In this document: piece by piece, positions 49,397 through 57,261 of the stretch
How positions within the stretch are numbered: the first letter of the stretch is position 1
How the letters are laid out: each line of letters begins with the position of its first letter
NCBI RefSeq assembly: GCF_002088975.1
Contig: NZ_NCST01000106.1
Location: 1 to 64,000, forward strand
Direction of reading: 5' to 3'
Source: Henriciella aquimarina
GTDB taxonomy: Bacteria > Pseudomonadota > Alphaproteobacteria > Caulobacterales > Hyphomonadaceae
Length of the DNA: 64,000 nucleotides
Position numbers and translations under genes: made by a program
The notes under the pieces: generated by a model
Database searches by the model: none
Seen by the model: the letters and a program-made list of their open reading frames with translations, nothing else
Told to the model about the DNA's origin: nothing

Positions 49397-50602
49397 TTAT
49401 TTGAGCTCATCGAAGGGCACGCCCTTGTCGGCACGCATCTCACCCGGCATGCCGAGCACACGTTCAGAGATCTGATTACGAAGCACCTCGTCAGCGCCCC
49501 CGGCAATCCTCAGGGCTGTCGACCAGATATAGTCGTGCCAGAGTTGCCGCGTGGGGATGACGTCTTCATGGGGCGCAAGCGCGTCCATGCCGCGTATTTC
49601 CATGGCGAGCCCAGACGTCTGCTGAAGCCGGCTCGCATAAGTGAGCTTCATCATCGCTGCCAGCGCCCCGGGGTTTTCCCCGCGCGACACCATGGTACGC
49701 AGCCGGGCCTGAAAATATTTCGCGGCGCGTTCCTCAGCATAGGCCGTCGCAAGTGACAGGCGCACCGCCGGATCATCGAGCGCAGTGGCCCCCTCCATCG
49801 GCGTGTCGGCCGCATATTGCATGAGCGCCTCAATCCGGCCTTCCTCGCCCTGATTGAGCCTTTCGCCCATCAGAACGGTCATGCAGCAGGCCCACCCTTC
49901 ACCCTCGGCACCGATGCGGTCACCTTCGGGTATCCGAACATCGCTCAGGAATGTTTCGTTGAAATCCGAGGCTCCCGAGATCTGCCGGATCGGGCGGATC
50001 TCTATGCCAGGTGACTTCATGTCGACCACGAAGAAGGTCAGCCCCTTGTGCTTGACCGCTTTCGGGTCGGTCCGCACGACGAGAATGCCCCAGTCGGAAT
50101 GGTGTGCCCAGGAAGACCAGACTTTCTGGCCATTGACGACATAAGCGTCACCCTCCTTGACGGCTCTCGTGCGCACAGCCGCCAGGTCGGAGCCGGCCGC
50201 CGGCTCCGAGAACAGCTGGCACCAGGTCAGCTCGCCCTTGAGCGTTGGTTCGACGAACTTCTTTATCTGCTCGTCGGTACCGTGTTTACCAATAACCGGC
50301 AACGCCATGCCGAGACCGATCCCGATATATGGCCCCTTTGGCAGATTGTATTTTTTCTCTTCCTCGTCGAAGACGACAGCCTCCACGATCGTCCCACCGC
50401 GGCCGCCAAGGGACTTCGACAGGAGAATGCCGGCATAGCCACCATCATAGAGCTCACGCTGCCAGGCCTTGCCCCGCGCAACTTCGTCAGCGTCATCCAG
50501 GGTCGCACCGGGGGGCAGCTCATGGCCGGGCGCGTGTTTTGCCAGCCACGCTTTGACCTCGGCGCGAAATTCAGCCTCTTCGGGGGTGTCATTGAAGTCC
50601 AT
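49397..50602 (-). CDS. Acyl-CoA dehydrogenase, catalytic (alpha-like) partner, second pair
   Basis: The ATG at 50602 lies directly after the stop of the upstream subunit gene, giving 401 aa. Motifs are LFSEPAAGSDLAAVRT, VNGQKVWSSWAHH, a helix-G Glu in VLMGERLNQG and the end IAGGADEVLRNQISERVLGM. It pairs with the 50604 product as a probable alpha/beta heteromeric acyl-CoA dehydrogenase. The two-gene operon has its own operator copy upstream. It acts in the same class of reaction as the 43698/42631 pair but presumably on a different intermediate. Confidence 0.92.
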   Translation of the reverse strand: MDFNDTPEEAEFRAEVKAWLAKHAPGHELPPGATLDDADEVARGKAWQRELYDGGYAGILLSKSLGGRGGTIVEAVVFDEEEKKYNLPKGPYIGIGLGMALPVIGKHGTDEQIKKFVEPTLKGELTWCQLFSEPAAGSDLAAVRTRAVKEGDAYVVNGQKVWSSWAHHSDWGILVVRTDPKAVKHKGLTFFVVDMKSPGIEIRPIRQISGASDFNETFLSDVRIPEGDRIGAEGEGWACCMTVLMGERLNQGEEGRIEALMQYAADTPMEGATALDDPAVRLSLATAYAEERAAKYFQARLRTMVSRGENPGALAAMMKLTYASRLQQTSGLAMEIRGMDALAPHEDVIPTRQLWHDYIWSTALRIAGGADEVLRNQISERVLGMPGEMRADKGVPFDELK

Positions 50603-50603
50603 C

Positions 50604-51722
50604 TCAGGCGGTCTCCATCTGCTTTCCGGGTACATGGGTTACCAGCCTGTCCGCCCAGTACTGGCGCGGCCCAAGCGTGATGGCGAGCGTACGTTCCCGC
50701 CGGTAGTGAAAGTGACAATCGGCCTCGAACGTGTACCCGATGCCGCCATGAACCTGGAGGTTCTCTCGCGCGGCCTGCTCATAGGCGTTGATCGCACTCA
50801 GGCGGACTGCAGCTGCGGCAACCGCCAGCTCGGCTGGCGCATTATCGGAAGCCCAGCCTGCGAAGAAAGCATTGGACCGGGCAAACTCAGTGGCCACCAG
50901 AATATCGGCCAGTTTGTGCTTGATGGCCTGATAGCTTGCCAGTGAGCGTCCGAATATCTGGCGGTCCATCGCATAATCCCGCGCCATGTAGACACAGGCT
51001 TCCGCACCACCGACGGCCTCGAAAGATGCCTGGACAGACATCCTGTCTGTCAGCGTCCTGAGCCCGTCTTCATCGCCAACACTTGCCTCAAGAAGCGAAG
51101 CCGGCGTGTCCTTGAAAGTGAGCGCATAATGCGCCCGCAACTGGTCAAATCCATCAAGCTTGCGTCGCTCAACGGTCTCACCGTCGAGCTCCACAAGCGC
51201 AAGCGCCGGCTTGCCTTCATATGCGCAGTAAACAACCGCCAGGCTTGCAATACCTGCATCTCCAACAGGCGTTTTCACCCCCGACAGTTTTCCGGCCCTG
51301 CAACTGACACTGGAAGACTTCGGCCACCAGCCCTGTCGTCCTTCAGCATGTGCGAGTGTTCCCACAACCTCTCCGCAGGCAAGCCTGGGAAGCCAGGCTT
51401 CCTTCTGCTCATCGGAACCGAATCTCTGAATCGCATCTGCGGCACAGACAATCGAAGCATAGAAGGGAACAGCCGCGACTGCCCGGCCGACCTCCTCGCT
51501 GATCACGCCAAGGTCGAGATCACCCAGTCCGAGCCCGCCATACTCTTCAGGGATGCGGGCTCCGGGAAACCCCAGCTCAGACAGGGACGCCCATAGCGGT
51601 TCATCCCATTCGGCTCCCGCATCAATCAGTTCGCGCAGCCGGTCCGGCGAGGATTGCTTCCCCAGCAATCCTCGAGCCTGTTCAGCCAGCATCTTCTGTT
51701 CCTCAGCAAGATCGAAATTCAT
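50604..51722 (-). CDS. Acyl-CoA dehydrogenase, non-catalytic (beta-like) partner, second pair
   Basis: This 372-aa ACAD-fold protein begins FDLAEEQKMLAEQARGLL and ends with VHGGIGYTFEADCHFHYRRER, typical of the smaller partner of heteromeric ACADs. The helix-G position (MSVQASFEAVGG) has no glutamate aligned with the catalytic base, and there is no YEGT motif. Its gene abuts that of the catalytic partner. It is divergent from the crotonase at 51850, with one operator copy between them. Confidence 0.88.
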   Translation of the reverse strand: MNFDLAEEQKMLAEQARGLLGKQSSPDRLRELIDAGAEWDEPLWASLSELGFPGARIPEEYGGLGLGDLDLGVISEEVGRAVAAVPFYASIVCAADAIQRFGSDEQKEAWLPRLACGEVVGTLAHAEGRQGWWPKSSSVSCRAGKLSGVKTPVGDAGIASLAVVYCAYEGKPALALVELDGETVERRKLDGFDQLRAHYALTFKDTPASLLEASVGDEDGLRTLTDRMSVQASFEAVGGAEACVYMARDYAMDRQIFGRSLASYQAIKHKLADILVATEFARSNAFFAGWASDNAPAELAVAAAAVRLSAINAYEQAARENLQVHGGIGYTFEADCHFHYRRERTLAITLGPRQYWADRLVTHVPGKQMETA

Positions 51723-51766
51723 GCCTGCCAGTCCTCCCGTTCGGATTGCACACTATTATCAACTTA

Positions 51767-51781
51767 TATAACTAGGTCAAT
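51767..51781. promoter_or_regulatory. TATAAC-type operator, site 10
   Basis: TATAACTAGGTCAAT lies between the divergent acyl-CoA dehydrogenase pair (44 nt from its start) and the crotonase gene (68 nt from its start). Left half and core are perfect. Confidence 0.7.
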
Positions 51782-51849
51782 TAACACTTCTCGGTTGCAG
51801 TGATGCATGTCAGTGTAGGAGAAGACAAGGGATACAGAGGGAGCCACCC

Positions 51850-52644
51850 ATGAAATTCGAAACCATCCTCTTCGACGTGAAGGATCGTGTGGCAACGATC
51901 ACGATCAACCGGCCCGAAGCCATGAATAGCTTTACGCGCCAGATGATGGACGACTTCACAGCCGCCTGGCGCCACATTGCCGAAACAGAAGACATCCATT
52001 GTGCCATTCTTCGCGCTGCGCCGGGAAAAGCTTTTTCAACCGGCGTAGACGTCAAGGCCGCCTCGCAGCCGGGCGGTTCGGTCATGCACGACGATATCTG
52101 GGTCGCCGAAGACCCCGGCGAGCAGCTGGGCCCCAAGTCAAACCGCTGCTGGAAGCCCATCATTTGCGCCGTTCATGGCATGGCCGCGGGGGGCGCCTTC
52201 TACTGGATCAATGAATCCGACATTGTCATCTGCTCCGAAGACGCAACCTTCTTTGATCCGCATGTCACCTATGGCATGACGGCTGCCCTGGAACCGATCG
52301 GCGCCACCTATCGAATGCCCCTCGGGGATGTCATGCGCATGACCCTGCTCGGCAATGACGAACGCATCTCTGCGCACACTGCACTTCGTCTTGGCCTGGT
52401 CACCGAGGTCACGGAAAATGACAAGCTCTGGTCACGGGCCGATGAGCTGGCGGCGATCATTGCGGCGAAGCCGCCCGCCGCGACAGCGGGCTCAGTCAAA
52501 GCGATCTGGGAGTCGCTCGACATGCCGAGATCTGTCGCACTCAGAACCGCCCTCAAATACTGCCAGCTCGGCAACCCCGTCGGACAGACTCAGGTCGACA
52601 GAGCCGCCATTATGAGCAAAGCGAAATCCTACACGGTGCGATGA
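51850..52644 (+). CDS. Enoyl-CoA hydratase family protein
   Basis: This 264-aa crotonase follows GAGGGAGCCACCC. Oxyanion-hole segments AAPGKAFSTGVDVKA and HGMAAGGAFYWINESDIVI are present, and the active-site region FDPHVTYGMTAALEPIG contains Glu in ALEP near the expected catalytic position. It is followed 83 bp later by a thiolase gene with its own operator. A role in hydration of an enoyl-CoA before thiolysis is the simplest reading. Confidence 0.9.
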   Translation: MKFETILFDVKDRVATITINRPEAMNSFTRQMMDDFTAAWRHIAETEDIHCAILRAAPGKAFSTGVDVKAASQPGGSVMHDDIWVAEDPGEQLGPKSNRCWKPIICAVHGMAAGGAFYWINESDIVICSEDATFFDPHVTYGMTAALEPIGATYRMPLGDVMRMTLLGNDERISAHTALRLGLVTEVTENDKLWSRADELAAIIAAKPPAATAGSVKAIWESLDMPRSVALRTALKYCQLGNPVGQTQVDRAAIMSKAKSYTVR

Positions 52645-52681
52645 GCTGAACCGTTCCAGGCTTGCCTACCCTTACAACTTG

Positions 52682-52696
52682 TGTAACTAGGTGATA
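52682..52696. promoter_or_regulatory. TATAAC-type operator, site 11
   Basis: TGTAACTAGGTGATA lies 31 nt upstream of the thiolase ATG. One mismatch occurs in the left half; the core is intact. Confidence 0.65.
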
Positions 52697-52727
52697 TAAA
52701 TAGACACTTCACCCGGGAAATATCACC

Positions 52728-53966
52728 ATGCCTGAAGCTTACATCATTGACGCCGTTCGCACCCCCCGCGGCATTGGCAAGGTTGGAAAGGGATCCCTCG
52801 CCCATCTTCACCCGCAAGTGCTGGGCGCTACCGTTCTGAAGGCCCTTAAGGAACGGAATAACCTCAAGACCGATGAGGTCGACGACATCATCTGGGGCTG
52901 CGCAACCCAGGTCGACAAGCAGGGTGCTGATCTTGGCCGGATGTCGGCTCTTCTCGCCGGATATGACGTGAAAGCATCAGGTGTGACACTCGACCGTTTC
53001 TGCGGCTCCGGCATCACATCGGTCAGCTTTGGTGCCGGCCAGATCATGTCCGGCATGGAAGACATGGTCGTTGCCGGTGGCACTGACATGATGTCATATA
53101 CCGCCTCTCTCGCTGACCCGACGCGCCTGCCAGTCATGGACAAGGACAACCCCACGCTCCGGGAAATGCATCCCCAGTCCAATCAGGGGGTCTGCGCCGA
53201 TGCGATCGCTACGATTGAGGGCATTTCCCGCGAGGCCACGGAGAATCTGGCAGTCGAAAGCCAGAAGCGGGCCGCACGCGCCATCAAGGAAGGCCGGTTC
53301 GACAGGAGTCTCGTCCCGGTTCTCAATGAGGATGGCACTGTCGCCCTCGACCGGGAAGAGTTCCCGCGTCCAAACACCACGAATGAAAGCCTTGCCGGGC
53401 TAAAAGCATCATTTGCTGCACTCGCCGACATTCCCATCGACGAGAAGGGCAACACTTACCGCTCGCTGATCAACAAGAAATATCCGGATCTCAAGATTGA
53501 GCACATCCACCATGCCGGCAATTCGTCCGGCGTGGTCGACGGCTCGGCCGCCATCCTGCTGGCGTCACCTGAATATGCCGATAGTCAAGGCTGGAAACCA
53601 CGCGCCCGCATCGTCACAGCGGTAAACGTCGGCGACTGCCCGACCCTGATGCTCAACGCCCCCGTTCCGGCGGCAAAGAAAGCGCTGCAACGTGCTGGCC
53701 TGACCAAGGACGATATCGATATCTGGGAAATCAATGAAGCCTTCGCTGTCGTGGCCGAGAAATTCATCCGTGACCTCGACTTGCCGCGCGACAGGGTCAA
53801 CATCAATGGCGGCGCCATGGCGCTGGGGCACCCGATTGGCGCAACCGGCTCAATGCTCATAGGCACCGTGCTCGATGAACTCGAACGTCAGGACAAGAAA
53901 CGCGGCCTCATCACCATGTGCGCCGCGGGCGGTATGGCCCCGGCCATCATCATCGAAAGAATCTAG
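52728..53966 (+). CDS. Thiolase, FadA5/FadA6-like
   Basis: This 412-aa thiolase has the nucleophile Cys92 in TLDRFCGSGITS, NEAFAVV, the His motif MALGHPIGATGSMLIG and the second Cys in MCAAGGMAPAI. The extended segment with ALDREEFPRPNTTNESLAG and the ALGHPIGATGSMLIGT motif are typical of thiolases used in steroid and aromatic-ring catabolism (FadA5/FadA6-like). It releases acetyl- or propionyl-CoA in the last step of a beta-oxidation round. It ends the island; no operator copies were found beyond it. Confidence 0.93.
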   Translation: MPEAYIIDAVRTPRGIGKVGKGSLAHLHPQVLGATVLKALKERNNLKTDEVDDIIWGCATQVDKQGADLGRMSALLAGYDVKASGVTLDRFCGSGITSVSFGAGQIMSGMEDMVVAGGTDMMSYTASLADPTRLPVMDKDNPTLREMHPQSNQGVCADAIATIEGISREATENLAVESQKRAARAIKEGRFDRSLVPVLNEDGTVALDREEFPRPNTTNESLAGLKASFAALADIPIDEKGNTYRSLINKKYPDLKIEHIHHAGNSSGVVDGSAAILLASPEYADSQGWKPRARIVTAVNVGDCPTLMLNAPVPAAKKALQRAGLTKDDIDIWEINEAFAVVAEKFIRDLDLPRDRVNINGGAMALGHPIGATGSMLIGTVLDELERQDKKRGLITMCAAGGMAPAIIIERI

Positions 53967-54418
53967 CGCGACCGCACTCTCTTTAGTGTCTACACTACAT
54001 ATCAATCTACAATTGCAGACATATCGCCCGCCCAGCCGGATAAACTATTGTATTTATACAATATGCCCTCACTCCATCATTATCAACGAAATGGAAAACG
54101 AAACGGGCTAACGGAGGTATCCTAACATGTTTCACATGCTGTGGAGGCAAGATTACAACCGCCACTTAATTTTGACACCAAGGCTGGATTGCCAGACACA
54201 ATAGTTAAAAAAAATGTCAAACCACCAAAACGATTGAGCACATCGACGAGAAAGTCCGGTACTATCTTTGTCCTTAGCGCTATCATCCAATTCCAAGATT
54301 GGGACTTGCGTAACATTCATGTAAAAAATCGTGAAACAATGTGAAAGTCGACATCTACGACATTATTGTTTTTAAACAGTTTTTCTATTCATATAGAGCC
54401 CTTCACCCGCTCCAGCCT
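53967..54418. other. AT-rich intergenic stretch marking the island edge
   Basis: About 450 bp of conspicuously AT-rich DNA separates the island thiolase from the Crp/Fnr gene. No convincing gene is seen. A 25-codon frame at 54127-54204, starting MFHMLWRQDYN, is preceded by a good ribosome site (GGAGG nine bases ahead), so a leader peptide or remnant is possible. Several T/A runs occur near 54200-54220 and 54360-54390. Confidence 0.5.
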
Positions 54419-55189
54419 TTACGTCTCCGGCATCCAGCTCAGATCAAGCTGCTTATAACGGTCGATATAACCGCTATAGGCAGACAGAACTGATTCATCG
54501 CGAACGCGAATGAATGTGCCATGGCGCTCAAGCCCGCCCTCCTCTTCCAGACGGGTAAAGGTGCGTGAGACGTGGACGCTCGTCATGCCGACGACATCCC
54601 CGATATCGGTCTGGTTCAGGGGGCAGTGGAAGCGGTCATGCAGCAGCGTGTTCATCAGCCGGAGCCGCCCGAAGGTCTGCTGCACGAACAGGGCGAGCTT
54701 CGCCTTGGCGCTGTTGCGCCGGAAGACCGAGGCTCTATCTTCCTGCTCGGCGCTTTCGATCATCGCAATCGTGAGCAACAGGGCTGACAGACGCGGCGAG
54801 TTGCTGAGCAGGCTGACCAGGTTCTGTCGCGGGAACGGGCAGACAATCGCCTCCGATCGCGCTATGGCCCGGTACGGCGTCGACGCATAGGGCACCTGCG
54901 AAGCGCCGATGATATCGCCGGGATGATGGACGCGCACGACCGAGCGCATACCTTGCGCATTGACGGTCTCGGACAGCACCCAGCCTTTTTTCAGAACGTA
55001 GAGATCGTTAACGGGGGCATTGCCCTCAAAGAGCGCTTCGCCCGGCTCAATTGTCCGGCGCTCTTTTTCCAGCGCAGCCAGCAAATCGGACTGGCGGTCA
55101 TTGATGGGCGCGAGGGCGCGCAATTTCTCTGCAAGGCAGCTTTCAGCCTCTTCGCATGGCTCGATGAGTTCAGGCTGGATGTTTTTCAT
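54419..55189 (-). CDS. Crp/Fnr-family transcriptional regulator
   Basis: This protein of about 256 aa starts at ATG 55189; an ATG at 55207 is possible. The N-terminal cyclic-nucleotide-like domain (about 45-165) has FEGNAPVNDLYVLKKGWVLS and VRVHHPGDIIGASQVPY. The C-terminal winged helix has LNQTDIGDVVGMTSVHVSRTF. No N-terminal cysteine cluster is present, so it is not an Fe-S FNR sensor. It is of the type common in Caulobacterales and Hyphomonadaceae. Its targets are unknown, and it is transcribed away from the island. Confidence 0.9.
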   Translation of the reverse strand: MKNIQPELIEPCEEAESCLAEKLRALAPINDRQSDLLAALEKERRTIEPGEALFEGNAPVNDLYVLKKGWVLSETVNAQGMRSVVRVHHPGDIIGASQVPYASTPYRAIARSEAIVCPFPRQNLVSLLSNSPRLSALLLTIAMIESAEQEDRASVFRRNSAKAKLALFVQQTFGRLRLMNTLLHDRFHCPLNQTDIGDVVGMTSVHVSRTFTRLEEEGGLERHGTFIRVRDESVLSAYSGYIDRYKQLDLSWMPET

Positions 55190-55302
55190 ATCCCACGTGA
55201 TATACAAATCTTCATGTTTTCAAGGGCCTGCAGTTTGCGAGGCCGTCTATATGACGAACCAGCGAAGCTGAAGTTCCACGTCTTTCCATTGGATCCGGCA
55301 TG

Positions 55303-55335
55303 AAAAAACCGGCTCCGGGATGACCGGCGCCGGTT
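55303..55335 (-). terminator. Terminator after ectD
   Basis: On the minus strand AACCGGC and GCCGGTT form a stem followed by a run of T residues, 26 bp past the ectD stop. Confidence 0.75.
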
Positions 55336-55360
55336 CTTCGAGCAACAACGGAAACGCGCC

Positions 55361-56287
55361 TTAAGCGACGTGATGTTGTTGCTGCCTGATGCGCTTGAGC
55401 GGCGCATCCACCTTACGGTGAGCAATGTGCTCCGGCCGGGGACGGCCAGCACCGAAAGGCGCCCTCAGGCGGTTGGACCAGGCATTGAAGACAAAGAAGC
55501 CGTTCATCCGCTCGAAGGGCGTGATGTTGCCATTCGAGGCGTGCAGCGTGTTGCAGTCGAAAATCACGACCGAGCCTGCCTTCGGCGCCGGCGCGACAAT
55601 ACCGCCCTTTGCCACCATATCGGCGATGGAGTCCTTGTCCGGTATGCCGGTCTCCTGGCGCTTGAGCGAAGACTTGTAATTGTCTTCCGGGGTCTCGCCC
55701 ACACAGGAGATGAACCGCTTGTGGCTGCCCGGCACGAACATGACAGGGCCGGCTTGCGGATGGTTGTCGGTCAGCATCACCGACATGGACAAGGCGCGCA
55801 TGCGCGGCATGCCATCCTCGGCGTGCCAGGTCTCGAAATCGGAGTGCCAGTAGAACTCCTTGCCCTTGAAGGCCGGCTTGTAGTTCAGCCGCGACTGGTG
55901 AATGTAGACTTCATCGCCCAGGATATGGCGGGCCAGATCGGCCAGTCGCGGATCACGGGACATGAGGTCAAAATCCGAACTCTGCCTGTGAATGGCAAAG
56001 ACGGAGCGCACGGCGCCACTATCCGGCTCGGAGATGACGGTTTCGTCTGCAAGGCTGCCCGGATAATCACGCATCTCATTGGCGGTGAACCGCATGCGCT
56101 CGACTTCTTCGGGCGAGAACACGTCCTCGAGAACCATAAAGCCATCGCGTTCAAAGGCGGCAATTGTCTCGCTGGCGACGGGCGCGTTAGCCCCGTCTTT
56201 CGGCGAAACGACCGGATCTTTCCGATGGATAAGTTCGGGTTCCGTATTCAGGCGCGTCTGATAAAGATCCTCTCTTGCGGTTTGCAT
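55361..56287 (-). CDS. ectD: Ectoine hydroxylase EctD
   Basis: This 308-aa Fe(II)/2-oxoglutarate dioxygenase starts at ATG 56287 (GAGGAACGC ahead) rather than the GTG at 56314. It carries the EctD signature: WHSDFETWHAEDGMP, with the iron-binding His and Asp, then MRALSMSVMLTDN. The second iron His lies in CNTLHASNGN, and WHSDF with FVPGSHK complete the PhyH-family core. The reaction is hydroxylation of ectoine to 5-hydroxyectoine, a compatible solute. No ectA, ectB or ectC gene is present in the window, so ectoine must come from elsewhere in the genome or be imported. Confidence 0.92.
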   Translation of the reverse strand: MQTAREDLYQTRLNTEPELIHRKDPVVSPKDGANAPVASETIAAFERDGFMVLEDVFSPEEVERMRFTANEMRDYPGSLADETVISEPDSGAVRSVFAIHRQSSDFDLMSRDPRLADLARHILGDEVYIHQSRLNYKPAFKGKEFYWHSDFETWHAEDGMPRMRALSMSVMLTDNHPQAGPVMFVPGSHKRFISCVGETPEDNYKSSLKRQETGIPDKDSIADMVAKGGIVAPAPKAGSVVIFDCNTLHASNGNITPFERMNGFFVFNAWSNRLRAPFGAGRPRPEHIAHRKVDAPLKRIRQQQHHVA

Positions 56288-56718
56288 GTCTAAGCGTTCC
56301 TCAATTGGTTGCACCGGCTCGATGAAATGCGTGTCGCCGGCGTCAGGTCATATTTGTAAGAATGGGCGCTTCGGGGTGTCGGCCCATTGAGGCCCACCTA
56401 CGCAGGGACGCATCCGCAAGTTGCGTCACGTTCCTGAAACCACACGTCATGATAATCCTGATTAAGTGAGAAGGCTCAGGCGCGCCTCCGGCGCCTAACC
56501 TGCATCAAGAGGTCGAGCTCTAACGTGCATGAGAAAACGGTCTCTGCACGAAGGGGCGCCTGTCTGCGACAGTCCTCTGCCGTCGATATTCAAATCTGGT
56601 GAATTACCGGCCCATAAGCCGACAATGCCCGCCACACGGGGTGGCCAGAGCACTGATTATAAATTTTTTTACTCTTTTTTGGACAATGGAAACACATTAA
56701 TGGGAAGCAGAATGCATC
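56288..56718. other. Intergenic region between ectD and the GAF gene
   Basis: About 430 bp without a convincing gene. It should contain the divergent promoters of ectD (minus) and of the GAF/GGDEF-EAL operon (plus). The last 60 bp before the GAF gene are AT-rich, with T runs at about 56663-56682. A short GC-rich repeat (AGGCGC, then GGCGCCT) occurs near 56477-56495. Confidence 0.5.
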
Positions 56719-57261
56719 TTGGTTAAAGTATACAAAGACGAGCGGGAGGCTGCACGCCTTCAATGCCTGCGCCGGATGCGGATACTCGATACTGCAGCCG
56801 AAGAATGCTTCGACTCCATTACAAGATCTACGGCCCGACACTTTAATGTGCCGATTGCGCTGGTTTCCCTGGTTGATGAGAAACGCCAATGGTTCAAGTC
56901 GAGGGTCGGACTTGATGCCTGCGAGACGGACCGGCGCCACTCCTTCTGCGCCCACGCCATCGGGCTTGAGCAGGTCATGGTCGTCGAAGATGCCACGCGC
57001 GATCCGCGCTTCGCCGAGAACCCCCTCGTCACCGGTGCCCCCTTCATACGCTTTTATGCGGGCGCCCCCCTCAAGATTGCCGGGGAGGCACTTTCGATCG
57101 GCACCCTGTGCGTGATCGATACGCAGCCGCGCGCTTTCGATGCGGAGCAGCGCGGCGAACTTCTTAAAATGTCGCGGCTCGTCACCCGACAGCTCGACAG
57201 ATATCCGCGGCGGTCGACTCCCCCGTCAGCCCCCGGTCTCCAGGAGGGAGGCCCGGAATGA
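56719..57261 (+). CDS. GAF-domain protein
   Basis: This 180-aa protein uses a TTG start (GGGAAG about 12 bases ahead); no in-frame ATG is better placed. A single GAF domain covers about residues 15-160, with the common ALVSLVDEKRQWFKS, SFCAHAI and FYAGAPLKI segments. Such GAF modules bind small ligands or act in two-component and c-di-GMP signalling. Its stop overlaps the start of the GGDEF-EAL gene (ATGA), so the two proteins are made together and may work as a sensor and output pair. Confidence 0.9.
   Translation: MVKVYKDEREAARLQCLRRMRILDTAAEECFDSITRSTARHFNVPIALVSLVDEKRQWFKSRVGLDACETDRRHSFCAHAIGLEQVMVVEDATRDPRFAENPLVTGAPFIRFYAGAPLKIAGEALSIGTLCVIDTQPRAFDAEQRGELLKMSRLVTRQLDRYPRRSTPPSAPGLQEGGPE

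Noticed and set aside
16824-52696. The TATAAC motif as a simple -10 promoter box or a mobile short repeat
   Set aside because: The conservation extends beyond six bases to a 15-bp symmetric core with an invariant-like AACTAGGT, orientation varies relative to genes, and no copies were noticed within genes. A binding site is the better explanation, though overlap with -10 elements is likely.
11571-53966. Classical steroid-ring degradation cluster
   Set aside because: No ketosteroid dehydrogenase, 9-alpha-hydroxylase, extradiol dioxygenase or HsaD-type hydrolase set is present, so only a general bulky-substrate pathway is claimed.
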